From the NCBI GenBank assembly GCA_964645205.1, contig CAZYBO010000006.1, positions 62,001-126,000 on the forward strand: a stretch of DNA of 64,000 nt, written 5' to 3'. The stretch comes from CAZYBO01 sp964645205 (lineage in GTDB: Bacteria; Pseudomonadota; Alphaproteobacteria; Rickettsiales; SXRF01). The notes under the pieces were generated by a model, which was not told the origin of the DNA, ran no database searches, and saw only the letters and a list, made by a program, of their open reading frames with translations. This document shows, piece by piece, positions 53,343 to 62,442 of this stretch. The first letter of the stretch is position 1. Each line of letters starts with the position of its first letter. The position numbers and the translations under genes are program-made.

Positions 53343-53463
53343 GTTGCTTTTTCCTGTGATTGTAATGCCTCTATAATGTACCATAGGCTTGCCTCCCACT
53401 AGTGAATCCTGAGCATGGCCGAGCCAATATAAGCAAGCTGATTAACGCAGGGAACCCCGCGCG

Positions 53464-55278
53464 ATGGATAATTCCTTCCTCTCCAACATCTTCGTGTTTC
53501 TCGCGGCCGTGTGCGTCGTCGTGCCGCTGGCGGGGAAGCTGCGGCTGGGGTCGGTACTGGGGTATCTTGCGGCGGGGCTATTGATCGGCCCCTTCGGGTT
53601 CGCGCTGATTGAAAACCCGGAAGACGTGATGAAATTCGCCGAGTTCGGCGTGGTGATGATGCTGTTCCTCATCGGGCTGGAGCTGGAACCGCCGACGCTG
53701 TGGCGGCTGCGCAAGATCATCCTTGGATTGGGCGGATTACAAGTGGCGCTGACCAGCGTGGTTTTCGCGCTGGTGGGCATCGCGCTGGGGTATGAGTGGC
53801 GCCTGAGTGTGGTCGTGGGCATGGCGCTGTCGCTATCGTCCACCGCGCTGGTGTTGCAGATGCTGGAGGAAAAAGGATTGTTGCAAACGTCGGCGGGGGA
53901 ATCGTCGTTCGCCGTGCTGCTGTTTCAGGATCTTGCCGTCATCCCCATCCTCATCGCATTGCCGCTGCTGGCGGATCATACTGGCGACGCGACGCTGCAC
54001 GCGAACCTGCTGTCCGCATTGCCCGCATGGTTGCGCACCATCGTGATCGCGGGCGTCATCACCGCCATCGTGTTCGGCGGGCGCCTGTTCTCGCGGCACA
54101 TCCTTCCCTTCATCGCAAAGACGCGGCTGCGCGAAGTGTTCACGGCAACGTCGCTGGCGCTCGTCGTCGGCGTGGCGCTGCTCATGCATGCTATCGGCGT
54201 ATCGCCTGCGCTGGGTGCGTTCGTCGCGGGCGTGGTGCTGGCGAATTCGGAATACCGCCACACGCTGGAAGCCGACATCCAGCCGTTCAAGGGGCTGCTG
54301 CTCGGCTTGTTTTTCATCTCCGTAGGCATGGGCATGAATCTCGCGCTGCTTGCTGCGCAGCCGGTGAACGTCCTGTTGCTGGTTGGCACGCTGATCGCCG
54401 TCAAACTTTCGCTGCTCTATGCGCTTGGCCGCGTGTTCGGCTTACGCAGCGGGCAGCAGATGTTGTTCGCGCTCGCGCTTGCGCAGGGCGGGGAATTCGC
54501 GTTCGTGCTGTTCCAATATGCGGGCGAGCTTGCCATTATCGGCACGCAGCAACAGGCGTTGCTTACGCTTGCGGTGGCGCTGTCGATGGCGATGACGCCA
54601 CTGATGATGATCGCCAATGAGCGCCTTGTCGTGCCGCGCTTCATGAGCCGCCTGCCGGAGCCGGATTACGACGCGATTGAAAGCCACAACCCGGTCATCA
54701 TCGCGGGCTACGGGCGCTTCGGGCAGATTATCGGGCGCTTCCTCACTGCGCAGGGCGTGAAAATCACCATCCTCGAAAAAGACCCCAACCAGATCGAGCT
54801 ACTGCGCAGGTTCGGCAATCAGGGTTATTTCGGCGACGCCTCCCGCCTCGACCTGCTCGAAAGCGCGGGCGCAAAAACGGCGCGCATGCTGGTAGTCGCG
54901 GTGGACGACGCTGATAGCTGCATCGACATCGTAAAACTCGCGCGCCAGCATTTCCCCAACCTGAAAATCCTCGCCCGCGCACGCAACCGCCGCCATGCCT
55001 ACGAGCTGCACAAAGCCGGCGCGGATTATTTCCGCCGCGAGACGTTCGATTCCTCGCTCGCGATGGCGCGCGAAGCGATGGCGATACTCGGCGCCAGCCC
55101 GGAGGACACGCTGGCGAAAGCCACGCGCTTCACGAAGCACGACGAGGAAACGCTGCACACTTCGTTCGCTTTCTTCGAGCGCGAGCCGGAACTCATCAGC
55201 TTCGCGCGCCAGGCGTCGGGCGAGCTGGAACGCATCCTGCGCGAGGACGTGCGCACGGAGGAGCCGCCTAAGGCCTGA
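53464..55278 (+). CDS. kefC: CPA2-family K+/H+ antiporter with TrkA-N domain
   Basis: A 604-residue KefB/KefC-type antiporter. The transport domain has about a dozen helices (GYLAAGLLIGPFGFALI, LFLIGLELEP, SPALGAFVAGVVLANSEY), then a cytoplasmic RCK/TrkA-N domain from about 410 (PVIIAGYGRFGQIIGRFL, LEKDPNQIELLRRFG, VVAVDDADSCIDIVKLA). The 53343-53463 gap ahead is ordinary. It is a paralogue of the gene at 24.4 kb but clearly different in sequence. It ends 11 bp into the convergent GGDEF-EAL gene. Confidence 0.92.
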   Translation: MDNSFLSNIFVFLAAVCVVVPLAGKLRLGSVLGYLAAGLLIGPFGFALIENPEDVMKFAEFGVVMMLFLIGLELEPPTLWRLRKIILGLGGLQVALTSVVFALVGIALGYEWRLSVVVGMALSLSSTALVLQMLEEKGLLQTSAGESSFAVLLFQDLAVIPILIALPLLADHTGDATLHANLLSALPAWLRTIVIAGVITAIVFGGRLFSRHILPFIAKTRLREVFTATSLALVVGVALLMHAIGVSPALGAFVAGVVLANSEYRHTLEADIQPFKGLLLGLFFISVGMGMNLALLAAQPVNVLLLVGTLIAVKLSLLYALGRVFGLRSGQQMLFALALAQGGEFAFVLFQYAGELAIIGTQQQALLTLAVALSMAMTPLMMIANERLVVPRFMSRLPEPDYDAIESHNPVIIAGYGRFGQIIGRFLTAQGVKITILEKDPNQIELLRRFGNQGYFGDASRLDLLESAGAKTARMLVVAVDDADSCIDIVKLARQHFPNLKILARARNRRHAYELHKAGADYFRRETFDSSLAMAREAMAILGASPEDTLAKATRFTKHDEETLHTSFAFFEREPELISFARQASGELERILREDVRTEEPPKA

Positions 55279-56983
55279 TCTCCATCCATCCCACCAGTTG
55301 CTCTACCGTCATCGGCGGCACCGTAAGGAATCCCTGCACCACGTCGCACGCATGCGCCCTGAGCGCTTGCGCCTGCTGCTGCGTCTCAACGCCCACCGCG
55401 CCCGCCTTGATGCCCAGATGGTGCGCAAGCATGATCGCCGCGCTGATCAGCACGTTTTCCTCAATATTGTCGCTCATGCTATCAACCAGTGAGCGATCAA
55501 GTTTGAGCAACGAAAACGGCAGCGAGCAAAGCGTCGTCATCGGCAGAACGCTGCACCCGAAATGGTCAAGATGCAGTTCGATACCCATTTCATAAATCTT
55601 CGCCAGCGTCATGAAGCGCGTGCCGGAAATCGGCGCCACCGCCGCTTCCGGCACTTCCACCGCCAGGCGGTGATGGCCGAGAAAATCCTCCTGCGCGATG
55701 GGTAACAGCCACTGCAGAAGGTCGGGCGCGTCGAGCTGCGACACCGACAGGTTGACCGCGACGCACAGGGGCGGAAGCGCATGCGCGTTCCACACCGCGA
55801 TGTCGTGGCGCACCTGCGAGCACATCCATTGGCCGATCTCCGGCATCAGCCGCGCTTCCTCGGCGGCGGGCAGGAATTCGTGCGCATTGAGAATGCCGCG
55901 CTCGGGATGCAGCCAGCGCAGCAGCGCTTCCACGCCCAGCACCGCCTCGCCTTCCGGATTCACCCACGGCTGGTAGTGCAAGCGCAACTCCCCCATCGCC
56001 AGCGCCGTGCGCAAATCTTCTTCAAGGGTAAGCCGCGCCGCCGCCTCGTCATGCATGTCGGCGGCATAGAAACGGTAGGTGCCGCCGCCATCGTCTTTCG
56101 CATGGTACATGGCGACATCGGCATGCTGCAGCAACACTTCCGGCGTAACCTGCGCATCGGAGAACGCGATGCCGATGCTCACGCCCACGTCAAGGTAATG
56201 CGCATGGTAGGGAATGGGGGTAGATAGCGTTTTGATGATCTTGCGCGCGATATTCGCCGCATTGCGCGGACTGGGTATGCCCTCCAGCAGCACCGCGAAT
56301 TCATCTCCGCCGAAACGCGCGGGCGTATCGTAGGCGCGCAACGCCGACCTGATGCGCTGCGCGACGGTTTTCAACACTTCGTCGCCTGCGTCGTGACCGT
56401 GCGTATCGTTGATCGGCTTGAAGCCGTCGAGATCGATGAACAGCACGGCGATATTGCCACCGGAACGGTCAGCGCGCGCCATCGCCATATGCAGGCGGCT
56501 GGTAAACATATCGCGGTTCGCCAACCCCGTGAGCGTATCGAAATTGGCGCGCTGGAACAGCCCTTTTTCCACATGCTTGCGCTCCATCGCATAATCGATG
56601 GCGCGCGACAGGCGGGCAAGCTCCAACTCATCCTTCAGCAGATAGTCCTGCGCACCGCGCCCCACGGTGCGCTTGGCCAGCGTCGCATCGCGCGTGCCGG
56701 TGAGGATCAGCACCGGCATGTCGGGCGCTTTTTCCTGAATGTCGATGAGCGCGCTGAACCCGCTGGCGTCGGGCAGCGTGAGATCGAGCAGGCAAACGTC
56801 GAACGATTGCCTGGCAAGCGTGGCGACCGCCTCCGACTGGCTCCTGACATGGCATGGCGTAAACGCCGTCTGCGTGCTTTCCCCCAGCAGGTTGCCTACG
56901 ACGAAAGCATCGCTCGGGTTATCCTCCACCAGCAGCACGTGCACGGCGGGAAGTGACGATTGCACCAGCGCAGGTTTAGGCAT
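55268..56983 (-). CDS. Response regulator with REC, GGDEF and degenerate EAL domains
   Basis: A 571-residue protein. A REC domain (about 13-130) has VEDNPSD, the phospho-Asp in CLLDLTLPDASG and KDELE. The GGDEF domain (about 155-310) is intact: RFGGDEFAVLLEG. In the EAL domain (about 325-565) VEALLRW is kept, but the double Asp motif reads HLDHFGCSVL in place of xDDFGTGYSS, and the catalytic EGVET reads VGVET, so phosphodiesterase activity is probably lost. Predicted net output: phosphorylation-controlled c-di-GMP synthesis. AAAGGAAAG precedes the ATG. It is the last gene of a four-gene signalling operon, overlapping the next gene by 8 bp. Confidence 0.92.
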   Translation of the reverse strand: MPKPALVQSSLPAVHVLLVEDNPSDAFVVGNLLGESTQTAFTPCHVRSQSEAVATLARQSFDVCLLDLTLPDASGFSALIDIQEKAPDMPVLILTGTRDATLAKRTVGRGAQDYLLKDELELARLSRAIDYAMERKHVEKGLFQRANFDTLTGLANRDMFTSRLHMAMARADRSGGNIAVLFIDLDGFKPINDTHGHDAGDEVLKTVAQRIRSALRAYDTPARFGGDEFAVLLEGIPSPRNAANIARKIIKTLSTPIPYHAHYLDVGVSIGIAFSDAQVTPEVLLQHADVAMYHAKDDGGGTYRFYAADMHDEAAARLTLEEDLRTALAMGELRLHYQPWVNPEGEAVLGVEALLRWLHPERGILNAHEFLPAAEEARLMPEIGQWMCSQVRHDIAVWNAHALPPLCVAVNLSVSQLDAPDLLQWLLPIAQEDFLGHHRLAVEVPEAAVAPISGTRFMTLAKIYEMGIELHLDHFGCSVLPMTTLCSLPFSLLKLDRSLVDSMSDNIEENVLISAAIMLAHHLGIKAGAVGVETQQQAQALRAHACDVVQGFLTVPPMTVEQLVGWMEIRP

Positions 56984-58097
56984 GAGCGACTTTCCTTTCC
57001 TCTATAGGGATTGCTTCCGCGGGAGCGAGATCGAATGAAAACAGCGACCCCGCGCCCGGCGACGACTCGACGTTTATGCTGCCTCCGTGACGCTTGACGA
57101 CGCGTTCGCATATCGCAAGCCCAAGCCCGATGCCGGGATATTCGTCCGCATGGTGCAGGCGGCGGAAAATGGCGAATACCTGGCGATGCTGCCCTGCAGG
57201 AATACCGATGCCGTTATCCTTCACCCCGATGCGCCAGCGATTGCCATCATGCACAGCGCTTACATGCACCTGCGGGGTGTCGTTGCAGTATTTGATCGCG
57301 TTGGCGATAAGATTCTGCAGCAATTGGGCAAGCAGCACGGGATCGCCCTGTACTTCGGGCAGCGGGTCGCAGGTAATGCGCACGCTGCGTTCCTCGATGA
57401 CGGCAGACAGATCGCGCTTCGTCTGCTCCATCAGAGCTTCCAACTTAACCGTGCCGAAGCTCGGCTCACAAAATCCCAGCCTGGCATAATCGAACAACGC
57501 TTCGATCAGGCAACGCATACGTGTCGCCCCCTCCACGGCGAATTCCACGGAACGCCGCGATTTTTCATCAAGCACATCCTTGTTTTTCTCACTGACCAGC
57601 GCAAGGTGCTGCGTGATGGCGCGCAGCGGCGCCTTGAGGTCGTGCGCGACGATATTGGCAAACTGTTCGAGATCATTGTTGCTGCGTTCGAGATCGGCGC
57701 GATAGCGCTCCATCTGCACCAGCATCTCGGTGCGCTCCACTGCACGCTCCACCGCACGCTTCAGTGCCGATGGGGTCAGTATTCGCTTTGGGATGTAATC
57801 CTGCGAGCCGAGCTTCATCGCCGTCACCGCCACGAACTCATCCCCCTCACCCGTCATCATGATCACCGGCACGATCTTGTCCTCGGCGGTCAGTTGCCTG
57901 AGCACCTCAAGCCCGTCATTGCCGGGCATGCGGTAATCCAGCAGCACGCAATCGATATTGTCGCGCGCGTGGTATTGCTCGACGCCCTCCTTCGCGCTGT
58001 ACGCATGGAAGAATTCGTAATCCCCTCCCGTATCCTTCAGGCATTCGACGGCGATGTCGTGGTCGGCCTGCGTGTCGTCGATGATAAGCACGCGCAT
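56976..58097 (-). CDS. Hybrid protein: N-terminal receiver plus histidine kinase
   Basis: A 373-residue soluble protein with a receiver domain first (about 1-115: LIIDDTQADHD, VLLDYRMPGNDG) and a kinase second: dimerisation helices with IVAHDLKAPLRAITQHL (phospho-His) and an HATPase with LLQNLIANAIKYCNDTP, VKDNGIGIPAG and GIGLGLAICERVVKRHGGSI. The REC-first layout allows an upstream kinase to control this one. AAGGATTGAACGT precedes the ATG. It sits between an Rcp1-type regulator and the GGDEF-EAL output protein. Confidence 0.92.
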   Translation of the reverse strand: MRVLIIDDTQADHDIAVECLKDTGGDYEFFHAYSAKEGVEQYHARDNIDCVLLDYRMPGNDGLEVLRQLTAEDKIVPVIMMTGEGDEFVAVTAMKLGSQDYIPKRILTPSALKRAVERAVERTEMLVQMERYRADLERSNNDLEQFANIVAHDLKAPLRAITQHLALVSEKNKDVLDEKSRRSVEFAVEGATRMRCLIEALFDYARLGFCEPSFGTVKLEALMEQTKRDLSAVIEERSVRITCDPLPEVQGDPVLLAQLLQNLIANAIKYCNDTPQVHVSAVHDGNRWRIGVKDNGIGIPAGQHRQVFAIFRRLHHADEYPGIGLGLAICERVVKRHGGSINVESSPGAGSLFSFDLAPAEAIPIEERKVAHA

Positions 58098-58101
58098 ACG
58101 T

Positions 58102-58563
58102 TCAATCCTTGTTTTTTTGGCGTGGCGGCAGCTTCGCGGCCTCGAACCAGAAACGCTCCACCACCTCCACCACTTCCACGAAGCGCGGGAAATCCACGGG
58201 CTTCACCACATAGGCGTTGGCGTGCAGCTTGTAGCTCCTGAGAATATCCTGCTCGGCCTCCGAGCTGGTCAGCACGATCACCGGGATGTCTTTCAGCGAC
58301 TCGTCCTCCTTGATAATCGCCAGCACTTCCTTACCGCCCTTGCGCGGCATATTGAGGTCGAGCAGCAGCAGGTCGGGACGCACGGCGCCTGCGTGACTGC
58401 CGCGCCGGTACAGGAAATCGAGCGCCTCCTCGCCGTCGCGCGCGATATGGATGCGGTGCGGGAATTTCGTATCGCTGAACGCTTCCTGGGTCAGCTCAAT
58501 ATCGCCCGGGTTATCCTCCACGAGGAATATCTCCATGGGTGTTCCTGCTGGAATAACGGTCAT
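58102..58563 (-). CDS. Single-domain response regulator, Rcp1 type
   Basis: A 153-residue receiver with no output domain. EIFLVEDNPGDIELTQEAF, the phospho-Asp in LLLLDLNMPRKGGKEVL, VIVLTSS and the C-terminal Lys in AYVVKPVDF are all typical; the longer loop (FLYRRGSHAG) is the Rcp1 mark, a family that partners phytochrome-like kinases. The frame is open to 58587 but GAAGGAGAA sits just before ATG 58563, so that start is better. It follows the PAS kinase gene and precedes a receiver-kinase hybrid, so it may relay phosphate between them. Confidence 0.92.
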   Translation of the reverse strand: MTVIPAGTPMEIFLVEDNPGDIELTQEAFSDTKFPHRIHIARDGEEALDFLYRRGSHAGAVRPDLLLLDLNMPRKGGKEVLAIIKEDESLKDIPVIVLTSSEAEQDILRSYKLHANAYVVKPVDFPRFVEVVEVVERFWFEAAKLPPRQKNKD

Positions 58564-58583
58564 GCGATTCTCCTTCACGGGTA

Positions 58584-60107
58584 TCATGCGGCTTCACTTC
58601 TATGCGAGAGGGCGGCAGGCAGCGTAAAATAGAAGCGGCTGCCTTTTCCCGGTTCCGACTCCACCCAGATGCTGCCGCCGTATTTCTGCACCACCTTCTT
58701 GCACAGCGCGAGCCCGATGCCCGTGCCGGGATAACGATCGCGGCTGTGCAGGCGCTGGAAGATGGAGAATATCTTATGCATATGTTCCTTGGCGATACCG
58801 ATGCCGTTGTCGCGCACGCAGAATCGCCACATCGTCCCGTCCTGCTCGGCGCTGACATGGATATGCGGTTTTTCCGCGCAGAATTTGAGCGCGTTGCCGA
58901 CAAGGTTCTGCAGAAGCTGTCGCATATGCGTGGATTGCATATATACCGACGGCAGCGGATCGTGCGTTACGCGCGCGCCTGTTTCCTCGATGCGCGCGCT
59001 CAAGTCGCGCATCACGTTATGCATCGCGATGTCGCCATCCACGTTGGTCAGTAACTCGGTTTCGTGATCGACACGCGCATAGTTGAGCACATCGCTTATG
59101 AGCTGGCGCGCCTGCGTCGCCCCGTCGGTGACATAGCGCATGTAATGGCGGCTCTTGTCGTCCAGCGAGTCGCCCATATATTTCTCCAGCCGCTGGCTGA
59201 AATTGGAAATCATCCGCAGCGGTTCCTGCAGATCGTGCGAGCAGACATACGCGAAGCGCTCCAGCTCGGAGTTGGATTCCGTGAGTTTCTCGATCAGCTT
59301 CCTGCGCTCGCTGATATTGTTCACCGAGCCGACCATGCGCACCGGCTTGCCGTGCTCATCCCACTTCGCCTGCCCGCACGCGTGAACCCACACATACTGC
59401 CCGCTATTGCTCCTCAAACGGTACTCCACGTTGAACGGCGCGCGCTGTTCGAGATGTTCACGGATCGCACTGTTTGTCACCTCGGCGTCCTCGGGATGCA
59501 GCCTGTCGGCAAATTCGCTGTAATGGGGGCGGAAATTTTCGTCGCTGATGCCGAGTATGTCCTTGAACTGCTTGGACCAGTACAACTCGTTGGTGCGTAT
59601 ATCCCAATCCCACAACCCGACGCTCATGCCCTGCACGGCAAGCTCGTAGCGTTCCTCGCTGATCTTGAGCGCCTCTTCCGCTTTCTTGCGCTCCGAAATA
59701 TCGCGCACCGTGCCCACGAACATGCGCATGCCGTCAACCTGCATTTCGTTGATACCGAGATCCATCGGGAAGGTGCTGCCGTCTTTACGCCTGCCCGACA
59801 CTTCGCGGCCGATGCCGATGACTTTGGCCTCGCCGGTCGCAAGGTAATTGTCCAGGTAACCGTCATGTTCCGTGTGGTAGGGATCGGGCATGAGCATCTT
59901 GACGTTGCGGCCGATCACCTCTTCCGGCTGGTAGCCGAAAATACGCACCGAAGCGGGATTGAACGTCTGCACCGTGCCTTTGGCGTCGATGGTGATCAGC
60001 CCATCGAGCACCGTGTTCATGACGGCCTGCAAATATTCGCCGTCCGCCTTCGCGCCCTCGGCGACGACGGCTTTTTGCGATCCAAACGGTGCGAAGCTAC
60101 ATGCCAT
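58584..60107 (-). CDS. PAS-PAS histidine kinase
   Basis: A 507-residue soluble kinase. The first PAS (about 25-145) looks FixL-like: TIDAKGTVQTFNPASVRIFGYQPEEVIGR and MLMPDPYHTEHDGY (written here in part as markers); its haem status cannot be judged. The second PAS (about 155-275) ends NNISERRKLIEKL. The kinase core uses VCSHDLQEPLRMISNFSQRL as its H-box, a phytochrome-type form, and NLVGNALKFC, DNGIGIA, GTGIGLALCKKV. ATG 60107 is favoured over GTG 60116 because AAGGG is well placed. It leads the operon and there are no membrane helices, so it senses a cytoplasmic cue. Confidence 0.92.
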   Translation of the reverse strand: MACSFAPFGSQKAVVAEGAKADGEYLQAVMNTVLDGLITIDAKGTVQTFNPASVRIFGYQPEEVIGRNVKMLMPDPYHTEHDGYLDNYLATGEAKVIGIGREVSGRRKDGSTFPMDLGINEMQVDGMRMFVGTVRDISERKKAEEALKISEERYELAVQGMSVGLWDWDIRTNELYWSKQFKDILGISDENFRPHYSEFADRLHPEDAEVTNSAIREHLEQRAPFNVEYRLRSNSGQYVWVHACGQAKWDEHGKPVRMVGSVNNISERRKLIEKLTESNSELERFAYVCSHDLQEPLRMISNFSQRLEKYMGDSLDDKSRHYMRYVTDGATQARQLISDVLNYARVDHETELLTNVDGDIAMHNVMRDLSARIEETGARVTHDPLPSVYMQSTHMRQLLQNLVGNALKFCAEKPHIHVSAEQDGTMWRFCVRDNGIGIAKEHMHKIFSIFQRLHSRDRYPGTGIGLALCKKVVQKYGGSIWVESEPGKGSRFYFTLPAALSHRSEAA

Positions 60108-60285
60108 AACGCCCACCCTTACCGCCTGATTGTCAGATCGTTTTTATGACTAGCTCCGTAAAAACTATACAATCTATAATTGAAGTCAAATACTAAAAAG
60201 CAATTTTTAGGAGATATAGCTATTCCCAAAATGGCACATAACATTATGATAAATAAATGATCTTGGATGGAGGATAGTTAAAATT

Positions 60286-60300
60286 TTAACTGTATTTTAA
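60286..60300. promoter_or_regulatory. Full-match CtrA box in the signalling-island promoter region
   Basis: TTAACTGTATTTTAA fits TTAA-N7-TTAA exactly. It overlaps a 16-bp perfect palindrome, AGTTAAAATTTTAACT (60276-60291). A possible -10 TAATAA lies at 60311-60316, and the receiver gene starts at 60356. The divergent kinase operon begins about 180 bp to the left, so this gap could control both directions. Confidence 0.55.
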
Positions 60301-60355
60301 GATAATTGCCTAATAATGATCCTATAGTCGGATTAGCAAGCGGGGAGATAGGATC

Positions 60356-60784
60356 ATGCATATGTCATCGCTCATGGCTCGCAGGGAATTGGCTGCCCGG
60401 GCACCGGCGCGCGTTGTGCGCATCCTGCTGGTGGAAGATTGCAAAAGCGACGTGTTCCTGCTGGAACGCATGCTGGAGAACGTATCCGTCAACTGCTTCT
60501 ATGAAATCACCGACGTGCCGCGCCTCGTCGACGCCTTTTATAAAATCGATCAGGAAAAATACGATCTGGTAATGCTCGACCTCAACCTGCTGGATATTGA
60601 CGGCATCGCGTCGGTGGCGGCGCTTCGCGCGCAGGTTCCCACCCTCCCCATCATCGTCTATAGCGGCATGGACGACGCCAAGACCAAGGAGAAAGCGCTG
60701 ATGTGCGGCGCCACCCATTATCTGGTCAAAGGCCGCGAAAGCGGCTTCGGACTCAAATGCATGATCGAGCGCGCTATCGCCTGA
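60356..60784 (+). CDS. Single-domain response regulator
   Basis: A 142-residue stand-alone receiver: RILLVEDCKSDVFLLERML, phospho-Asp in LVMLDLNLLDIDGI, IVYSGMDD and Lys in HYLVKGRES. There is no output domain. An N-terminal 18 residues of basic/Ala-rich sequence precede the receiver fold. AGGA lies before ATG 60362, which is an alternative start. It faces away from the kinase operon across the CtrA-box gap and is followed 38 bp later by another receiver gene. Confidence 0.9.
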   Translation: MHMSSLMARRELAARAPARVVRILLVEDCKSDVFLLERMLENVSVNCFYEITDVPRLVDAFYKIDQEKYDLVMLDLNLLDIDGIASVAALRAQVPTLPIIVYSGMDDAKTKEKALMCGATHYLVKGRESGFGLKCMIERAIA

Positions 60785-60821
60785 CGCACGCCGTTTTTCT
60801 CACCTTCACACGGAGGTCACC

Positions 60822-61271
60822 ATGTCTTTCGCCGCGATGAAGCCGATCCATGCGCAAACACTCCAGCTCTTGCTCGTCGAGGACGATCCCAGCGACACCG
60901 CCCTCACCAAGATCGCGCTCGACGCAAGCGGCACCGCCTACAAGCTGCACACACTTTCCAGCGGCGCGGACGTGTTACCCTACATGACCGAATGGCGCAA
61001 ACCCGATATATTGTTGCTCGACCTGAGTCTGCCCGGCAAGGACGGATTTGAAGTGCTGGCGGAACTGTCCTCACAACCCTCGCGCTTCGGCAGCGTTTCG
61101 ATCGTCATCCTGACCGGCGACACCCACTGCGCATTCCTCACCCATTCCTACGGCCTGAATATCGCCGCCTACCTCACTAAGCCCTGCACGTGCGATAAAA
61201 TCCGCAGCGCGCTGGTAGCGGTAAACCGGCAGAAGAACCACCCCACAGGCCACCAGCCCAAACACGTTTGA
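60822..61271 (+). CDS. Single-domain response regulator
   Basis: A 149-residue receiver: LLLVEDDPSDTALTKIAL, phospho-Asp in ILLLDLSLPGKDGFEVL, IVILTGDTH and Lys in AYLTKPCTCDKI. No output domain. CGGAGGT precedes the ATG. It makes the fourth receiver domain-containing gene of the island and probably shares the transcript of the previous one. Confidence 0.9.
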   Translation: MSFAAMKPIHAQTLQLLLVEDDPSDTALTKIALDASGTAYKLHTLSSGADVLPYMTEWRKPDILLLDLSLPGKDGFEVLAELSSQPSRFGSVSIVILTGDTHCAFLTHSYGLNIAAYLTKPCTCDKIRSALVAVNRQKNHPTGHQPKHV

Positions 61272-61322
61272 GCGCACGGCACAATCGCACCGAGCCATAT
61301 TTTCGATTTTGCAATGAACGCT

Positions 61323-61409
61323 TGGTGCCCAGGAAAAGACTCGAACTTTCATGTTCTTGCGAACGCTAGCACCTGAAGCTAGTGCGTCTACCAATTCCGC
61401 CACCTGGGC
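61323..61409 (-). tRNA. tRNA-Leu (anticodon CAG)
   Basis: An 87-nt class II cloverleaf with encoded CCA: acceptor GCCCAGG/CCTGGGC, D arm TGGCGGAATTGGTAGACGCA, anticodon loop TTCAGGT, a variable arm around CGTTCGCAAGAACAT and T arm AAAGTTCGAGTCTTT. It lies between the receiver gene and an OmpR-type pair. Confidence 0.97.
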
Positions 61410-61764
61410 ACAGGTAGGAGAGCATCGGGTTATAAATCACTCATTGGTAAAGACAAGTAATTTTGCGCTTTTCTTAGTAGCGCCTAGCATACCCGAACAA
61501 ACACGGTATTTTGCCCTAACTCCTGATTTGAAGCGAGACAATGAATCTCGGATAAGCCTATGAAGGCGTTTGATTTTGCAGCTTGCTGGGACGGCATGAA
61601 ATCATGTGGTCGGTGCGGGGCGCGATTTAGCTCAAACTTTAACACCGAACTGCACCCGCGCGGTTAAGATTTCTTACAGGTATCGCAAACCCAACATTCT
61701 GAAAAACAGTGTATAAATATTGCTTAGTACGCACTATAATCCGCAACAATAATGGATTATTCCT
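61410..61764. other. Gap with promoter for the OmpR-kinase pair
   Basis: 355 bp without a convincing gene. TATAAT at 61735-61740 is a good -10 box 25 bp before the regulator's ATG. TTAAGATTTCTTA at 61664-61676 could be an operator. The only other open frame (61351-61563) overlaps the tRNA and is not gene-like. The tRNA-Leu promoter must also lie here, on the minus strand. Confidence 0.4.
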
Positions 61765-62442
61765 ATGCGCATACTGGTTATAGAAGATGATGTGAAAATA
61801 GTCTCCTACCTTGGGAAGAGCTTGAAGGAGGCTGGGCATAGTCTTGACCATGCAAAAGATGGGGAAGCTGGGCTACATCTTGCAAGCTCGCAGCGCTATG
61901 ACGCGCTGGTGGTCGATCGCATGCTGCCGAAAATCGATGGGCTGACGGTGATAAAAACCCTGCGCGCCAACGGCAATCTTGTGCCCGTTCTCATTTTAAG
62001 CTCACTGGGCGATGTCGATGACCGGGTGCTGGGCTTGCGTTCGGGTAGCGACGATTACCTGGTCAAGCCGTTCGCATTCGCTGAATTGCTGGCGCGGGTG
62101 GAGGCGCTGGGAAAACGCAATATCCCCTCTTCTTCCCAAAGCACAATGCTGGCAGCGGGCGAGCTTGAGATGGATCTGCTGGCAAGAAAGGTGCGGCTTT
62201 CCGGCAAAGTCATAGACCTGCAAACGCGCGAATTCCGGTTGCTGGAATATTTGCTGAAATTCAAAGGTCAGTTGGTGACGCGCACGATGCTGCTGGAAGC
62301 GGTGTGGGACTATCATTTTGATCCGCAGACGGGCGTGATCGACGTGCATATCAGCCGCCTGCGCAAGAAGATTGGCGACGCAAACAACAAACTCATCAAA
62401 ACGGTACGCGGTGCAGGATACATCATCGAAGACAGCCCTTAG
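61765..62442 (+). CDS. OmpR-family response regulator
   Basis: A 225-residue regulator: receiver (1-115; LVIEDDVKIVSYL, phospho-Asp in ALVVDRMLPKIDGL, Lys in DYLVKPFAF) and a winged-helix DNA-binding domain (130-222; LQTREFRLLEYLLKFKGQLV, VIDVHISRLRKKIG, VRGAGYII). Its 3' end overlaps the kinase gene that follows, so they form a classic two-component pair. The target is unknown. Confidence 0.95.
   Translation: MRILVIEDDVKIVSYLGKSLKEAGHSLDHAKDGEAGLHLASSQRYDALVVDRMLPKIDGLTVIKTLRANGNLVPVLILSSLGDVDDRVLGLRSGSDDYLVKPFAFAELLARVEALGKRNIPSSSQSTMLAAGELEMDLLARKVRLSGKVIDLQTREFRLLEYLLKFKGQLVTRTMLLEAVWDYHFDPQTGVIDVHISRLRKKIGDANNKLIKTVRGAGYIIEDSP

Noticed and set aside
52372..53463. Integrated element at tRNA-Phe with flanking att repeats
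   Set aside because: No repeat of the tRNA 3' end was found after the DapB-like gene and there is no integrase, so only a single acquired gene is proposed.
61351..61563. 70-codon frame over tRNA-Leu
   Set aside because: It overlaps a certain tRNA and its protein has no gene-like features.
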